64,000 bases of DNA from positions 186,001 to 250,000 of the forward strand of contig NC_012864.1 of assembly GCF_000026945.1 (NCBI RefSeq). The letters run 5' to 3'. The notes beneath the pieces were generated by a model that saw only the letters and a list, made by a program, of their open reading frames with translations, searched no databases and was not told the origin of the DNA. Positions 1-10,157 of this stretch are shown here, piece after piece. A program made the position numbers and the translations under genes. This DNA is from Candida dubliniensis CD36. Its lineage: Eukaryota; Ascomycota; Pichiomycetes; Serinales; Debaryomycetaceae. Positions within the stretch are counted from its first letter, which is position 1. Each line of letters opens with the position of its first letter.

Positions 1-1921
1 TTAAGTTTAGCAATCTTCTTTAGTTTAATCCTATTTTGTTTATTGATGATTTATACAAGAATGGTCAAAAAAAAAACACAGCAAAAGAAGGAATTATCCA
101 TAGAATATTTACGTTGAGTAAAAAATCGTTCTCCATAAAAGATGTCAATCATACATAGTGTGGTAACACAAAATTAACAAAGGGACACGAAAAGGAAACA
201 AATAATTTGTAGCACAAAACCGCACCAAATATTCCTCCTCCCTTCCCCTTTCTTTTAATAAACCGTGTCAACAATTCTTAATACACAAAAGATATTACGT
301 TTAAACCCTCATGATGATGATGATAAGGTTACATTTACTTGATTGGTAAATATTTTAAACTTAATCAGAATTTTTATTTTTTTTTAAAGAAAAAGTTAGA
401 AATAAAGTGGGGGAGGCAGAGTGGTAAACTTAGTTTCATCACCACTGATAACAAATACACTGTGAAAGATATTGAATAGGAATTTCATTTCAATTCAATT
501 GGTATTATCTTCTTTTTCTATAATACATGTATATCAGCAATACAATTATTGTTTACCAATCACATTGATTAAACCAGTGAATTGAGATTTATTCTTTGTT
601 TTTTTTTTTTTTTTTGATTTTCAGTTCTGAAATTCTCATATTTGAATCGACTCAATCATCAACTAACTTGACCTGCTTTAAATCCCAACAATACCATATC
701 TCTTATTATCAATCAAACCATGGAAAAATCATAAGCAACAAAAATGAAAAACAAAAAAGCCATGGTGAAGGCTTTGGATCACTAAGTCGTCTACGTATTA
801 GTTTTCTGTTATTGTTGTAGGTTTCTTTGACAGGGCTTTAAAAAAAACCAATTTTGTTCTATCCAACATATTGGCAATATAATTGATTGATAATATATTT
901 TTAAAAAAGGGTTTTCCTGAAAAAGTACCACCAACTACAACCGCTTCTTTGTATAAATCTACTAAATTGAATTGAATGAACTGGGGTTAGTACAACCCCC
1001 TCCCTACCCTCGCCACAATCTCGTCATATCTCAATCAAGTATTAATAATAGATTTGAAACTATAAATATGACAAAATTACCTAAAGGATGAAGTAAACAA
1101 TAGAATCAACTAAATATCATTTCACTTTTCACTTTTTACTACAATTAAAAACAACGAAAAAAAAAAAAAAACAAGAAGCAAGTTAGACGGAACAACAACA
1201 ATAATAATGAATGAATGAATGAATTACTATATCAAAAAGTTCGAGTCTAAAGTTAAATTTAAATTTAGAGTAATGACAGTAATGGTTAAAAAATTAATCA
1301 ATTGATTTTTTTGTGCGTGAATATGTATTGATGGTATTACAATAACATCCACTCCACCCTTTTATTTTCAAAATCAATCAAATAATTACATGAAATTTTC
1401 CTTAAGTTGAAGAATGAAAAACAGTAAGTACTATTTTGGTTATTATTGCCATGATACAATGGAATATTTTGATAATTTTGGAGTTGTGAAACAAGAAAAT
1501 ATTAAAAGAACATAATTGCAAAAAGAAAAACTTATAATATAACAAGTTATAATTTTAGAGTTAAAAGTTAGCCATTTTTGCAGCCTTTCCTCTTACAATA
1601 CTACTACTACCAACCACAAACACGTAGTTTCCTGTTTTGTATCTGTTAATAACAATAATAGTATACTTTTATTCGTTATCTTAATAATTCAACAATTCAA
1701 TATTGAAAGACTAATTTCTTACAATAACAATAATAATGATGGTGAACGAGGTGGTGGTAAAACCCCAGAAGTTTGACCTCTTTCCAACATCAACATCTAA
1801 CCTCTTTAAAAGACTATAAATAATCAAGGAAATGTTATTAATTTCTTAAAAAAAATTGTCTTCTTGAATATTTCTTCTCTCTCTTTCTCCTCAAAAAGAT
1901 TAGATTTTTCAATTTGCAATA
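1..1921. other. Long intergenic region upstream of the Hyr/Iff gene
   Basis: No convincing gene is visible. The longest frame (596-820) starts at TTG inside a poly-T tract and looks random. The stretch is AT-rich with many homopolymer runs, and I see no tRNA B-box or splice signals that would reveal a hidden gene. Its length fits the long regulatory regions often found upstream of cell-wall and adhesin-like genes in Candida; that role is inference. Confidence 0.6.
1815..1822 (+). promoter_or_regulatory. TATA box of the Hyr/Iff gene
   Basis: TATAAATA lies about 100 bp before the ATG at 1922 and is followed by a pyrimidine-rich leader, as in a regulated yeast promoter. Assigned by motif and spacing only. 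Confidence 0.5.
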
Positions 1922-3871
1922 ATGTTATTCACTTTATCCATTCTTTTCCCATTATTGTTTAATTCAATTTTTGCTATTGAAATTACTCAAAATAGAGTTG
2001 ATCAAGGTACCATCAATACCAAAATTGGTGATATCACCATTGATTCTGGTGCTTATTGGTCAATCATTGATAATTCAATTTCATCTTTTATTGGTGATTT
2101 AAATATTAAAACTAATGCTGGATTATATATTTCTCTGACAATTCTGGATTTACCACTTTTAGTTCTATTAAATTCTGGATCAGCTTCAATTACAAATAAT
2201 GGAATTATTTCATTAGATTCTCGCAGTTCAACTCAAGGTTCTTCACAATATAATTTGGTTGGTGAATCATTTTTAAATAATGGAGAATTTTATCTTGCTG
2301 CTTCAGGTGTTATTCCAATGACTATGGGAATTACTGGTAAAAGTTGGAATAATAATGGATTAATTGTTGCTTATCAAAATCAAAGAAAATCTGGTTCAGT
2401 TAGATTTGGTGTCATTGGTCAAACTATTATTAATAAAGGTCAAATTTGTTTAATTAATCAAGTTTTACAACAAACTAGTAAAATTGATGGATCTGGTTGT
2501 ATTACCACTAAAGAGAATTCTAGTATTTATATTTCAAATGTTCTTGATCCTCAATCAGTTTCTAGTGAACAAAATTATTATTTGGCTGATGATAAATCTT
2601 CAATTATTGTTGAAGCAGTAGGATTTAATTCTCAAAATTTTAATGTATTTGGTTTTGGTAATGGTAATAAAATTGGTTTAACTTTATCATTAAAATTTGG
2701 TGCTGGTAGTGGTAATTCAGGTCTGGCTTATAGTTATGATTCCAATACTGGTATTTTATCATTAACAAGTGGATTATTTGGACAAAAATTTAATATTGGT
2801 CCAGGTTATAATTCTAGTTTGTTTAGTATTGTCACTGATGATAGTGATGGGATTCCTTCAGTTGATAATGGTGCTGTTACTTATTCTGGTCCTGTTCCTA
2901 ATCAAAAATCATTACCTTCAGCTTGTAATGTTGAATGTAAACAAATCCCTGATGTTCCAGATAATGGTCCTTCTTCTTCTTCTTCTTCTAGTAGTGGTGT
3001 CATCACTACTACTACTTCTACTAGTACTGATACTACTATTGATACCGCTTCTGTTTCATCAACCAGTAATGAAGAATCCTCGGCTTCTGAATCACCAAAT
3101 AATTCTGCATCAAATGAATTGTCTACAACTTTTGAAGTTTCTCAAACCATTGGTACTAGTGAACCAAGTGCTTCTGAATCAAGTGAAATTGATATTTCTG
3201 GTACTACTGATCCTGATACTGCTACCTCTAGCGGTAATGATAATTCAAATTCATTATCTACTTTCAGTTCAAACACTAACAGTGACACCATATCTTCAGA
3301 AACAGGTTCAGTTTCATCTTACTCAACCCCATCGTCTGGTGATTCATCTGAAGTATCCTCATTGGCAACTGGAACTTTGCCAGATACCATTACAGGCTCC
3401 CAAGAAAGCTCCACCTCAGGTTTTACATCTGGTGTTATTGAATCATCGGGAGTTAGTGATAATTCAAATAGTGTTGCCACTACTGCTACTACACCAAATT
3501 CAGTTGATGTTAATACTCAATCTAATACTGACAATACCGTCACTTCTGCCATTACTACTGATACCGGTGTTAATACCCCTATAACTACTGGTACTGGTTC
3601 TGGTTCTGATAACAATGGTGTTCTTCCAACTGATTCTAATGTCAATTCTAACGAAACTGATAATATTTCCACTTTGACTACTTCAAGTACTACTTTAATT
3701 TCTGTAGTATCATCATCACAACCTATTGCTGAAGAATCAACATTGCCTTCTTCTTTTGCTTCTGGTATTCCGGGAGAAGTGATTCCAAATGCCAATGGAT
3801 CTTCTAAATTATCAATTAATTTGTCATTTATTATAAGCGGATGCGCTATAATTTTGGGATTATTCATGTAA
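1922..3871 (+). CDS. Hyr/Iff family GPI-anchored cell-wall protein
   Basis: A 649-residue surface protein. Residues 1-18 form a hydrophobic signal peptide ending near FAIEI. Residues about 19-330 have the look of the hyphally regulated cell-wall protein N-terminal domain: repetitive beta-rich sequence with GDITIDSGAYWSI, SITNNGIISLDS and a pair of cysteines near CNVECKQIPD. From about 340 to 620 follows a Ser/Thr-rich, presumably O-glycosylated stalk that includes a poly-Ser run. The C-terminus is a GPI signal: a small-residue region (NANGSSK), then a hydrophobic tail ending LGLFM. The family is attached to beta-glucan and acts in adhesion and surface properties. I cannot tell which IFF/HYR paralogue this is. 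In-frame CTG codons (for example near 2155 and 2725) should be read as Ser. Confidence 0.85.
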   Translation: MLFTLSILFPLLFNSIFAIEITQNRVDQGTINTKIGDITIDSGAYWSIIDNSISSFIGDLNIKTNAGLYISLTILDLPLLVLLNSGSASITNNGIISLDSRSSTQGSSQYNLVGESFLNNGEFYLAASGVIPMTMGITGKSWNNNGLIVAYQNQRKSGSVRFGVIGQTIINKGQICLINQVLQQTSKIDGSGCITTKENSSIYISNVLDPQSVSSEQNYYLADDKSSIIVEAVGFNSQNFNVFGFGNGNKIGLTLSLKFGAGSGNSGLAYSYDSNTGILSLTSGLFGQKFNIGPGYNSSLFSIVTDDSDGIPSVDNGAVTYSGPVPNQKSLPSACNVECKQIPDVPDNGPSSSSSSSSGVITTTTSTSTDTTIDTASVSSTSNEESSASESPNNSASNELSTTFEVSQTIGTSEPSASESSEIDISGTTDPDTATSSGNDNSNSLSTFSSNTNSDTISSETGSVSSYSTPSSGDSSEVSSLATGTLPDTITGSQESSTSGFTSGVIESSGVSDNSNSVATTATTPNSVDVNTQSNTDNTVTSAITTDTGVNTPITTGTGSGSDNNGVLPTDSNVNSNETDNISTLTTSSTTLISVVSSSQPIAEESTLPSSFASGIPGEVIPNANGSSKLSINLSFIISGCAIILGLFM

Positions 3872-4453
3872 TCAAATTGTCCTTTTTAATACTACCACTG
3901 ATGTTGTTTTTGCTTTTGTTAGATTTCTGACTATTCTTTTCCTATTCCTTTTGTCTTTTCGAATTTCGGTATTATTCATTCATTTAGTTGAATAATAATG
4001 TTATACTAATTACATTAAGATCTTCTATTCTTCTTCTTAGTTATACTCACCCCCCTTAAGAGTTTAAAATTATATCCATAGTTGTTTTTTTATACAATAG
4101 ATATCTACAGTTGATTCATTTCAACTTGTATAAAAGAAAAGCTATCAACTAGTTCAAGTAGAGCCTCTCTATAGCACAAAAAAAAAAATAAGTACCACCA
4201 AATAACGAAATTCTTATTTCAAAATAAACAAAGTTTTCACATATCACTGATACTATAAATGTATTAGAAATTATGTGATTTCGTTAATAGTTTGACGATT
4301 TACAGTTCCACATTGATTGACATCTGGTCAAACCAAAAAAAAAAAAAAAAAGTCTGTCTAATTCATTTTGAATTTTTGAGACGCGATTTGATAAATCATT
4401 TTCCTTACCACAACAACATACTTCTCAACACGTCTTTTATCCATTTTAATTCA
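3872..4453. other. Intergenic region between the Hyr/Iff gene and CTF8
   Basis: Holds the 3' end of the Hyr/Iff gene and the CTF8 promoter. Poly-A/T tracts occur at 4178-4190 and 4336-4352. The open frame extends upstream of CTF8 to a TTG at 4292, but that part is low-complexity and is not taken as coding. Confidence 0.5.
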
Positions 4454-4942
4454 ATGCCAACTGCCACTATTGACTGTTCATCTGTTCCAGATATACTAAA
4501 CAACAACTCCTCAGCCCAAGATGATAATAATAATTTGATATTTACACCCTATGGTCTAATGCTTTTAGAAATACAAGGAGAATTAAATCTACCTATCGAA
4601 TTCCCTCAAGGTCAACCTAAAACTGATGAAGATCGTGAATATTTAAATAATTTTATTACCATTAATGAAATTCATCACGCGGTGAAATTTGGGAATTTAG
4701 TTTTCGATGAAAAAGATAATAGTAAAGTGACACTTTATGTTGGTAAATCTCAAAGATTATTAGGTAATGTTGTTAAATTATCAACTCCATTAGCAGTTTT
4801 AAAAATACCTTTGAAAAATGAAGATGAAATGATGATAGATAATGACGATAATGCCAATCAACAAGAAGAAGAATTAATAAAATTGATGGACATAGTTAAA
4901 GCCAAAGTGATATTCAAACAAAGACCATTACCAATTATGTAA
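4454..4942 (+). CDS. CTF8: Ctf8, subunit of the Ctf18-RFC clamp loader
   Basis: A 162-residue protein when started at the first in-frame ATG. Family markers are FTPYGLMLLEIQGEL near the start, then LVFDEKDNSKVTLYVGKSQRLLGNVVKLSTPLAVL, which is the small beta-barrel fold of Ctf8. The C-terminal KAKVIFKQRPLPIM also matches the family ending. Ctf8 pairs with Dcc1 and Ctf18 in the alternative RFC complex that loads PCNA and supports sister-chromatid cohesion and the replication checkpoint. The S. cerevisiae protein is shorter (about 133 residues); the excess here is an acidic Asn/Asp-rich insert (EDEMMIDNDDNANQQEEE). The open frame extends upstream only through a TTG. Confidence 0.85.
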   Translation: MPTATIDCSSVPDILNNNSSAQDDNNNLIFTPYGLMLLEIQGELNLPIEFPQGQPKTDEDREYLNNFITINEIHHAVKFGNLVFDEKDNSKVTLYVGKSQRLLGNVVKLSTPLAVLKIPLKNEDEMMIDNDDNANQQEEELIKLMDIVKAKVIFKQRPLPIM

Positions 4943-5076
4943 ATCTAATATATATATATATTTATATATGTATAATGTCTATTACATTGTTAATTTAGGG
5001 TAACACTACTCTACAAAACACTATAGAAGTCTATAGAAGTCTTCCTTTCCTTTTGAAAATTTTGACCACCTTTTCT

Positions 5077-5941
5077 CTAAAACTTTGCTCTTTCGGTAGT
5101 TCTATGATCCCAATTGATTTGTGCACTAGTTTCAAATCCCATGTTTTGTGGGTCAGCAACAACTATATTTTGATAAATTTTCAAAATATCTTGAGAACTG
5201 AAACCTAATTTATCTTTTAAATAAGGAATTATCCCACCATATTTTTCATGAAATAATCCAATTGTTGCCAACATTGCCTCGTATCTTGAACTAACTAAAT
5301 TCCGGAACCCATCTTCTTCAATACTCCAATTCTTTCTCCCTTGAGAAATTATTTGTTCAATACCTCCAGATCCATCATCTCCCAATTTTTCACGCAATTT
5401 CTTTACTGTTTCTTCAAATTTCCCTTTTAATACAGGATGATCGGGTTTCAATCCAACTGTAGTTAATTCATATTCTTTAGCTATAGTGTTCTTATCAACA
5501 CCCGCAAGTAACAATATTAACATTCCTAACATACCAGTACGATCTTTACCAGCAGTACAATGAAACACAAATGGTTGGTTTATATCTCTAATGTATTCAA
5601 ATATTGTCTTGTAGGCATTGATTCCAAATTCTAACATATCCTCATAAACATTGACATAAGTTGACCAACAAGTCATAAGATTTGTATATCTAACAGCTAT
5701 GGCTTGTGGTGAATAATCATCATTAGAGAAAACTGGAGCATGGATTCTTTTGATACCATATTTCGATAAATTTTCTGGATATCCATCATTTTTAACTTCA
5801 CCATCGGAACGTAAATCGAAAATTGCCTTAATACCCAAAATCTGTAAAGTTTCAAGCCCAGTTTCCGTCAAACCGGCAATGTTGGCACATCGGAATGCAT
5901 AATGTGGTTTAACATAATATACCAAATGATCTTGATTTGTC

Positions 5942-5977
<36 letters not shown>

Positions 5978-7080
5978 TTTGTATCTAATAATTTAAAAGT
6001 TGGAGCATGGACTCTCCAACCACCAACATCTCTAAAATTACTGACACCATCAACATTCTTCCACCTAGCAACTCTGCCGATATCTCTACTAGTGGCAATA
6101 AATCTTTGTAATTCCATTTCTGGAGTTAAAAAGTCTATTATATAATCTGTCACCAAATAATTATAGTTTACTCGTTTACCATTTTTCAAAGGTAAATTGT
6201 ATGGATTGAGTTCATTTAATTCGTCATCATCAGCGTTTATTTCTTTGTGTCCATAAAAATTATGGTCAGCGTCAGGAATCAATTTCAATGTGTGTGATAA
6301 GGGACCTCGATTTAATGCATTGGCAAAATTGGCACTATCATATTTGGGAATGATTTCATCTTCAGTTCCATAAACACTAAGAACGGACCAATCTCGTGAC
6401 AATTCCGTCAACTTACTTAAATCGGGTTTCGATAAAGATATAACTTCTCGTGCTGATAAATTGACTTGTTGATAAGATCCATGTCTATATGTTGTCACGG
6501 GGACAAAATCTAATCCTTCCAACCCAGCATATCTATCTAAAACAGTTGGTGAAGTAAATCTGGCAGAACAATTCACTAAATTAGGCACAATTATAGCATT
6601 GGGGTCACCAGCACGTCCTAATTTATCTTGAATCTGGGCCCATAAAAACATGGCAACCCCACCACGTGAGTGGGAGATAATTGATGACAAGGTTAAATCA
6701 ATACCAGTACCATTTAATTTCCCATCACAAATAAATTCAACACTTGATTGGATATCTTCAACATCTTGAGTCAATGTACGACCTTCTAATTCATTAGCAT
6801 TGTCGGCACTATTCCCACATCCTCTAAAATCAATTCTAAGGGAAAATATCCCCAATTCATTAGCTAATCTATGTGCCAATGTCTTTTGGTAACAATAATT
6901 TCTATGTCCACCTTGTCCATGTAATATTAATGCTGCCTTATGAGTTACAGGAACTAATCCTTCTTCAAATGGGTTGTCTGAATCAAACGCAAGCGGAATT
7001 GCAAGAGTCCCGGTAACACCTTTCCCAAGGGTGACTTCCACTTCTCTAGGTGTTGGTGGATGATATTTAGAAGCTGTCAT
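5077..7080 (-). CDS. Alpha/beta-hydrolase fused to a tyrosine phosphatase
   Basis: A 667-residue two-domain protein. Residues about 1-320 form an alpha/beta hydrolase: oxyanion-type HGQGGH (54-59), IDFRGCGNS, nucleophile-elbow motif SHSRGG with Ser138 as the likely nucleophile, an acid near YGTEDEI and a His near DADHNFYGH. Residues about 340-640 form an atypical tyrosine/dual-specificity phosphatase (Tyr_phosphatase3 type): NFRDVGG, an FDLRSDGEV Asp region and the CX5R loop HCTAGKDRTG with Cys508 and Arg514. An Asn run (about residues 368-378, from ATT repeats on the plus strand) lies inside the phosphatase domain, after NFRDVGG. Both active sites look intact, so a bifunctional enzyme is likely; substrates are unknown. 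It is transcribed divergently from SNF8. Confidence 0.8.
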
Positions 7081-7880
7081 TCTTCGTTAATAAGTGTAAT
7101 AGTTGTATGTAACGTATGTATCGTGGAAAGAAAAGTGAATAAAAGAAATAAAGAAAGAAAGAAAGAGAATATTATTTGAGGGCAATAATAAAACCGAGCT
7201 TATACGTCAAATAAAACCCCCAACCACAACCACAATTGGAGAGAGACGTAGCAGAAGAAAAAATTATCACATTCATTAACAACAATTTCACTTCGCTTCA
7301 CCGCCAATTTCTCTCGTCACCTCCCCCCGCCCCACGGAACGCCATATTTATTGCGGAGAAACACCAACCGTCATAACCACCACCACCACCACCACTAAAT
7401 GTTTATAACACTTCTTAATCCAATTGAATCAGTTAACTCCCATCCCCCTCTCTCAAGAGTTATCTTTTATCCTATAGAGATTGCTTATATTAGAAGAACT
7501 CATTTTTTTTTTTCCATTTTTGTCTCCAACGATGACTGAGATGATTTATCCGTGTATATCCGTTGTATTTAGTGTGTGGCGATATATCGTATAATTCTTT
7601 ATTAGGGAGAAACGCCGCAACCACCCCAAATCTTATTCAACTTATTAGTTCTTCATGCGTTCTCTAATGGTATCTTACTGTGTGAGCAAAATTTTGATAT
7701 ACCATAATATCGTTTAATCTTAGTATATACTTGGCCCGGGAGGAGTGAAAGATCTTGAAATAATTAATGTGGCTCACGTGTTTTCCTCTCTCACCATTAT
7801 TGTTACTGAAAAATCAAAACTAAAAGTCTATTGCTTATCTCCTTCTTCTTCTTCTTCTTCTTCTTCACTGCTATACTATT
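7081..7880. other. Divergent promoter region, hydrolase-phosphatase / SNF8
   Basis: 800 bp between divergent genes. It contains short CT- and CAC-rich tracts, a CACGTG E-box near 7775 (about 105 bp before SNF8) and a CTT microsatellite at 7842-7866 directly before the SNF8 ATG. No gene or RNA was recognised. Confidence 0.5.
7842..7866 (+). repeat. (CTT)8 microsatellite before SNF8
   Basis: A CTT repeat in the SNF8 5' leader that ends 14 bp before the ATG; in the SNF8 frame it would read as a Leu run but no upstream ATG joins it. Confidence 0.8.
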
Positions 7881-8618
7881 ATGAATCATTCTACTACTGA
7901 TAGAGATGCTTATTTACAATTAGGCAAATCATTAAATGAACAACATTCAAATCAATTATCTACACAATTACAAGTATTTCAATCGGCATTAATAAATTTT
8001 GCTAATGATCATGGTGATGAAATATCTCTGAATTTAGAATTTAAAAATAAATTCACACAAATTGTACAACTGATAGGTATTGACCCATTAGATTTATTAT
8101 TATATACTTCACAAAACAACAACAACAGTACTAACAAAAGGAGCAATGTTGTTACAACAAATTTTGGGGTTGCTCTAGCGGTGAAAATTATTGAAATATG
8201 TCAACAAACTCGAGATTTGAATGGAGGATTGATATCATTAAAAGAATTAATTTCTACATTGCAAAGTTCTTGTGAAACTGAAGGAATATCATTAATTATC
8301 CTGGAAGAAGATATTGAAACTTCTTTAAATAATTTAAACAGTTTAGGGAAAGGTTATGAAATATTGATTATAAATGGGAAAAAATGGTTAAAATTTTCAT
8401 CGACGGAAAACTTATCTAATGATCAATTGAAAATTTATGAACTTTGCGAATTTATGGGAGGATATGTTACCTATAGATTATTAAGAGATAATTATGGTTG
8501 GGATAAAGTGCGATGTAAAACTGTCATTGATGAGATGATCATGAATGGGTTTTTATGGGTGGATTCACAAGATAATGGTGAATGGCAATATTGGGAACCA
8601 TCTTGGATATCCAATTAA
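7881..8618 (+). CDS. SNF8: ESCRT-II subunit Snf8/Vps22
   Basis: A 245-residue EAP30-family protein. ESCRT-II (Vps22-Vps25-Vps36) sorts ubiquitinated cargo at endosomes; in C. albicans the pathway also feeds Rim101 pH signalling. Visible markers: LNEQHSNQLSTQLQVFQSAL, IGIDPLDLLL, VKIIEICQQTRDLNGGLISLKEL, then two winged-helix domains ending WQYWEPSWISN, like the yeast WDPSWI ending. The N-terminal residues that in yeast read MKQFGLAAFDEL are missing: the frame is closed by a stop at 7821 and no ATG lies between. In-frame CTG codons 64 and 141 align with Ser in the yeast or human orthologue. About the usual length (yeast 233). Confidence 0.88.
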   Translation: MNHSTTDRDAYLQLGKSLNEQHSNQLSTQLQVFQSALINFANDHGDEISLNLEFKNKFTQIVQLIGIDPLDLLLYTSQNNNNSTNKRSNVVTTNFGVALAVKIIEICQQTRDLNGGLISLKELISTLQSSCETEGISLIILEEDIETSLNNLNSLGKGYEILIINGKKWLKFSSTENLSNDQLKIYELCEFMGGYVTYRLLRDNYGWDKVRCKTVIDEMIMNGFLWVDSQDNGEWQYWEPSWISN

Positions 8619-8643
8619 GTAAATCTATATATATATATACTTA

Positions 8644-9978
8644 CTATTTGTTGAGTTTCTCTTGTTCCCTTTTATACCCCTTTTTCTCCATCCATCGGAG
8701 ATTTAGAACTTCATAACTTTCAGTACGTTCACGTTCCAGTATTGGCATATACTTGTTATAAGATCGACCAACTCCATCACCATTATTCATAGTTTTCAAA
8801 ATCTTGGTTGTGGCAGAATCTTGATTTTTAAATAATAAAGTGTTTTCCATAATTTGCAGCATTTGAGTCTTTAATTGTAAATCGTATTGCATTCGTGTAA
8901 AACTTTGTATTACTCGATGTAATCTATATTCATCATTAGTTGATTTCCATTCCATTGGTGGGAATTCACAATCATACAACACTAATGGTATATCATGAGC
9001 CATTTCATATTGTGGTTTAGTTGGGTACTTGGTCATATCCATTAAATCAGTGATTATCAGGGGTGATTCTAACTCTTGGCCAATACTAAACAATATTGCT
9101 ACCATACACCGAACTTGATGCCATAAAAATGCTGAACCTTTTAAATCAAAACAATAATAATCTTGATGTAAATGTAAAATTTGTGCTTGATAAATTTCTC
9201 GTACGAAATTTGTAATTTGTTTTGAACCATCTAATTTACAAAAATTTCTAAAATCATGAATTCCTTGATAAAGATTGGCTCCTTGATTCATTAAATCAAT
9301 ATTTAAATCTTGTTTACGGAAAATATATCGATAATGACAAGATAAACAACTGAATCTAGCATCGAATTCTGGTGGTGGTCTTAAACATATGGAATGAACT
9401 TTAATATCACTTGGTAAATTAGCATTTAATACTGATATATAATCGATTTCTTGATCATCAAACTCAGGATTGGCTTGATTCTCTAAAGATAAATTAGATC
9501 GAACATCAATGGAAATTACTTGATTCATGGCACTAACACCTTTATCGGTTCTACCACATCGAGAAAATTTGACTTCTTCTATAGGTTCTTTAATTAATTT
9601 GACTTTTGCTAATGCTTTTAAAAACATTTCTTCTACTGTAGGTAATGGAGTGGGTTCTCCCTGTAATGCTAATCCATTATAATTCCAACCTAGATAAGCA
9701 AATTTGAAAGCAACAAATCTCATGTTTTGTTTACTCCAATCAAACTCTTTCTTTTTCTGTTTTTTGGGAGGTTTGATTCTTAAATGTGACACGTCTTCTC
9801 CATTGCTAATAGGAAGTGGGTTATTTTCAAGTTGATTGATTTTGGCAATCAAATCTTCTTTTGACCAATTTGAATAATCGGTACTCATATTTGTGGTGAT
9901 TGGTCTGTTTGATGTTGCAACTTTACTAAATGACCTCTTAAGCATTAATTGTCTTAAGAAAAAAACCCCTTTTAACAT
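8644..9978 (-). CDS. DEG1: tRNA pseudouridine synthase Deg1/Pus3
   Basis: A 444-residue TruA-family enzyme that makes pseudouridine at positions 38/39 of tRNA anticodon arms. The catalytic Asp is in RCGRTDKGVSA (Asp145). Other family signatures are FKFAYLGWNYNGLALQ, LPSDIKVHSICLRPPPEFDARFSC, SCHYRYIF and GSAFLWHQVRCMVAIL. The start is set at the first ATG (9978); the upstream GTG at 9996 is not used. Later ATGs at 9945 and 9888 are possible. The basic, hydrophobic leader before MSTDYSNWSKEDL could be a mitochondrial targeting sequence, consistent with yeast Deg1 acting on both cytosolic and mitochondrial tRNAs. It is divergent from SPB4 with about 180 bp between them. Confidence 0.9.
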   Translation of the reverse strand: MLKGVFFLRQLMLKRSFSKVATSNRPITTNMSTDYSNWSKEDLIAKINQLENNPLPISNGEDVSHLRIKPPKKQKKKEFDWSKQNMRFVAFKFAYLGWNYNGLALQGEPTPLPTVEEMFLKALAKVKLIKEPIEEVKFSRCGRTDKGVSAMNQVISIDVRSNLSLENQANPEFDDQEIDYISVLNANLPSDIKVHSICLRPPPEFDARFSCLSCHYRYIFRKQDLNIDLMNQGANLYQGIHDFRNFCKLDGSKQITNFVREIYQAQILHLHQDYYCFDLKGSAFLWHQVRCMVAILFSIGQELESPLIITDLMDMTKYPTKPQYEMAHDIPLVLYDCEFPPMEWKSTNDEYRLHRVIQSFTRMQYDLQLKTQMLQIMENTLLFKNQDSATTKILKTMNNGDGVGRSYNKYMPILERERTESYEVLNLRWMEKKGYKREQEKLNK

Positions 9979-10020
9979 ATACAAGCCATCCACCACTAGT
10001 TAAGATAATTCAATACCGGA

Positions 10021-10050
<30 letters not shown>
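10021..10050. repeat. (GAT)10 microsatellite
   Basis: Ten perfect GAT units in the short DEG1-SPB4 intergenic region. Non-coding here and likely to vary in length between strains. Confidence 0.9.
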
Positions 10051-10053
<3 letters not shown>

Positions 10054-10088
10054 AAGTATTTTTTTCGTAAAGTAAACACAAAAAAAAA

Positions 10089-10097
10089 AAAAATTTT
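10089..10097 (+). promoter_or_regulatory. RRPE-like element before SPB4
   Basis: AAAAATTTT sits 61 bp before the SPB4 ATG. The RRPE core is enriched before ribosome-biogenesis genes in yeasts. The motif is low-complexity in an AT-rich genome, so the call rests on position and on the function of the gene. Confidence 0.35.
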
Positions 10098-10157
10098 CTG
10101 TTTCTTTTGGCAACCTCCATCTCAACCTCATCATCCTCGAAACACCACACCCCAATT

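Noticed and set aside
2769..3584. 271-codon frame overlapping the Hyr/Iff stalk in another plus frame
   Set aside because: Poly-Leu/Ile product produced by reading the repetitive Ser/Thr codons out of frame; no domain and no independent promoter.
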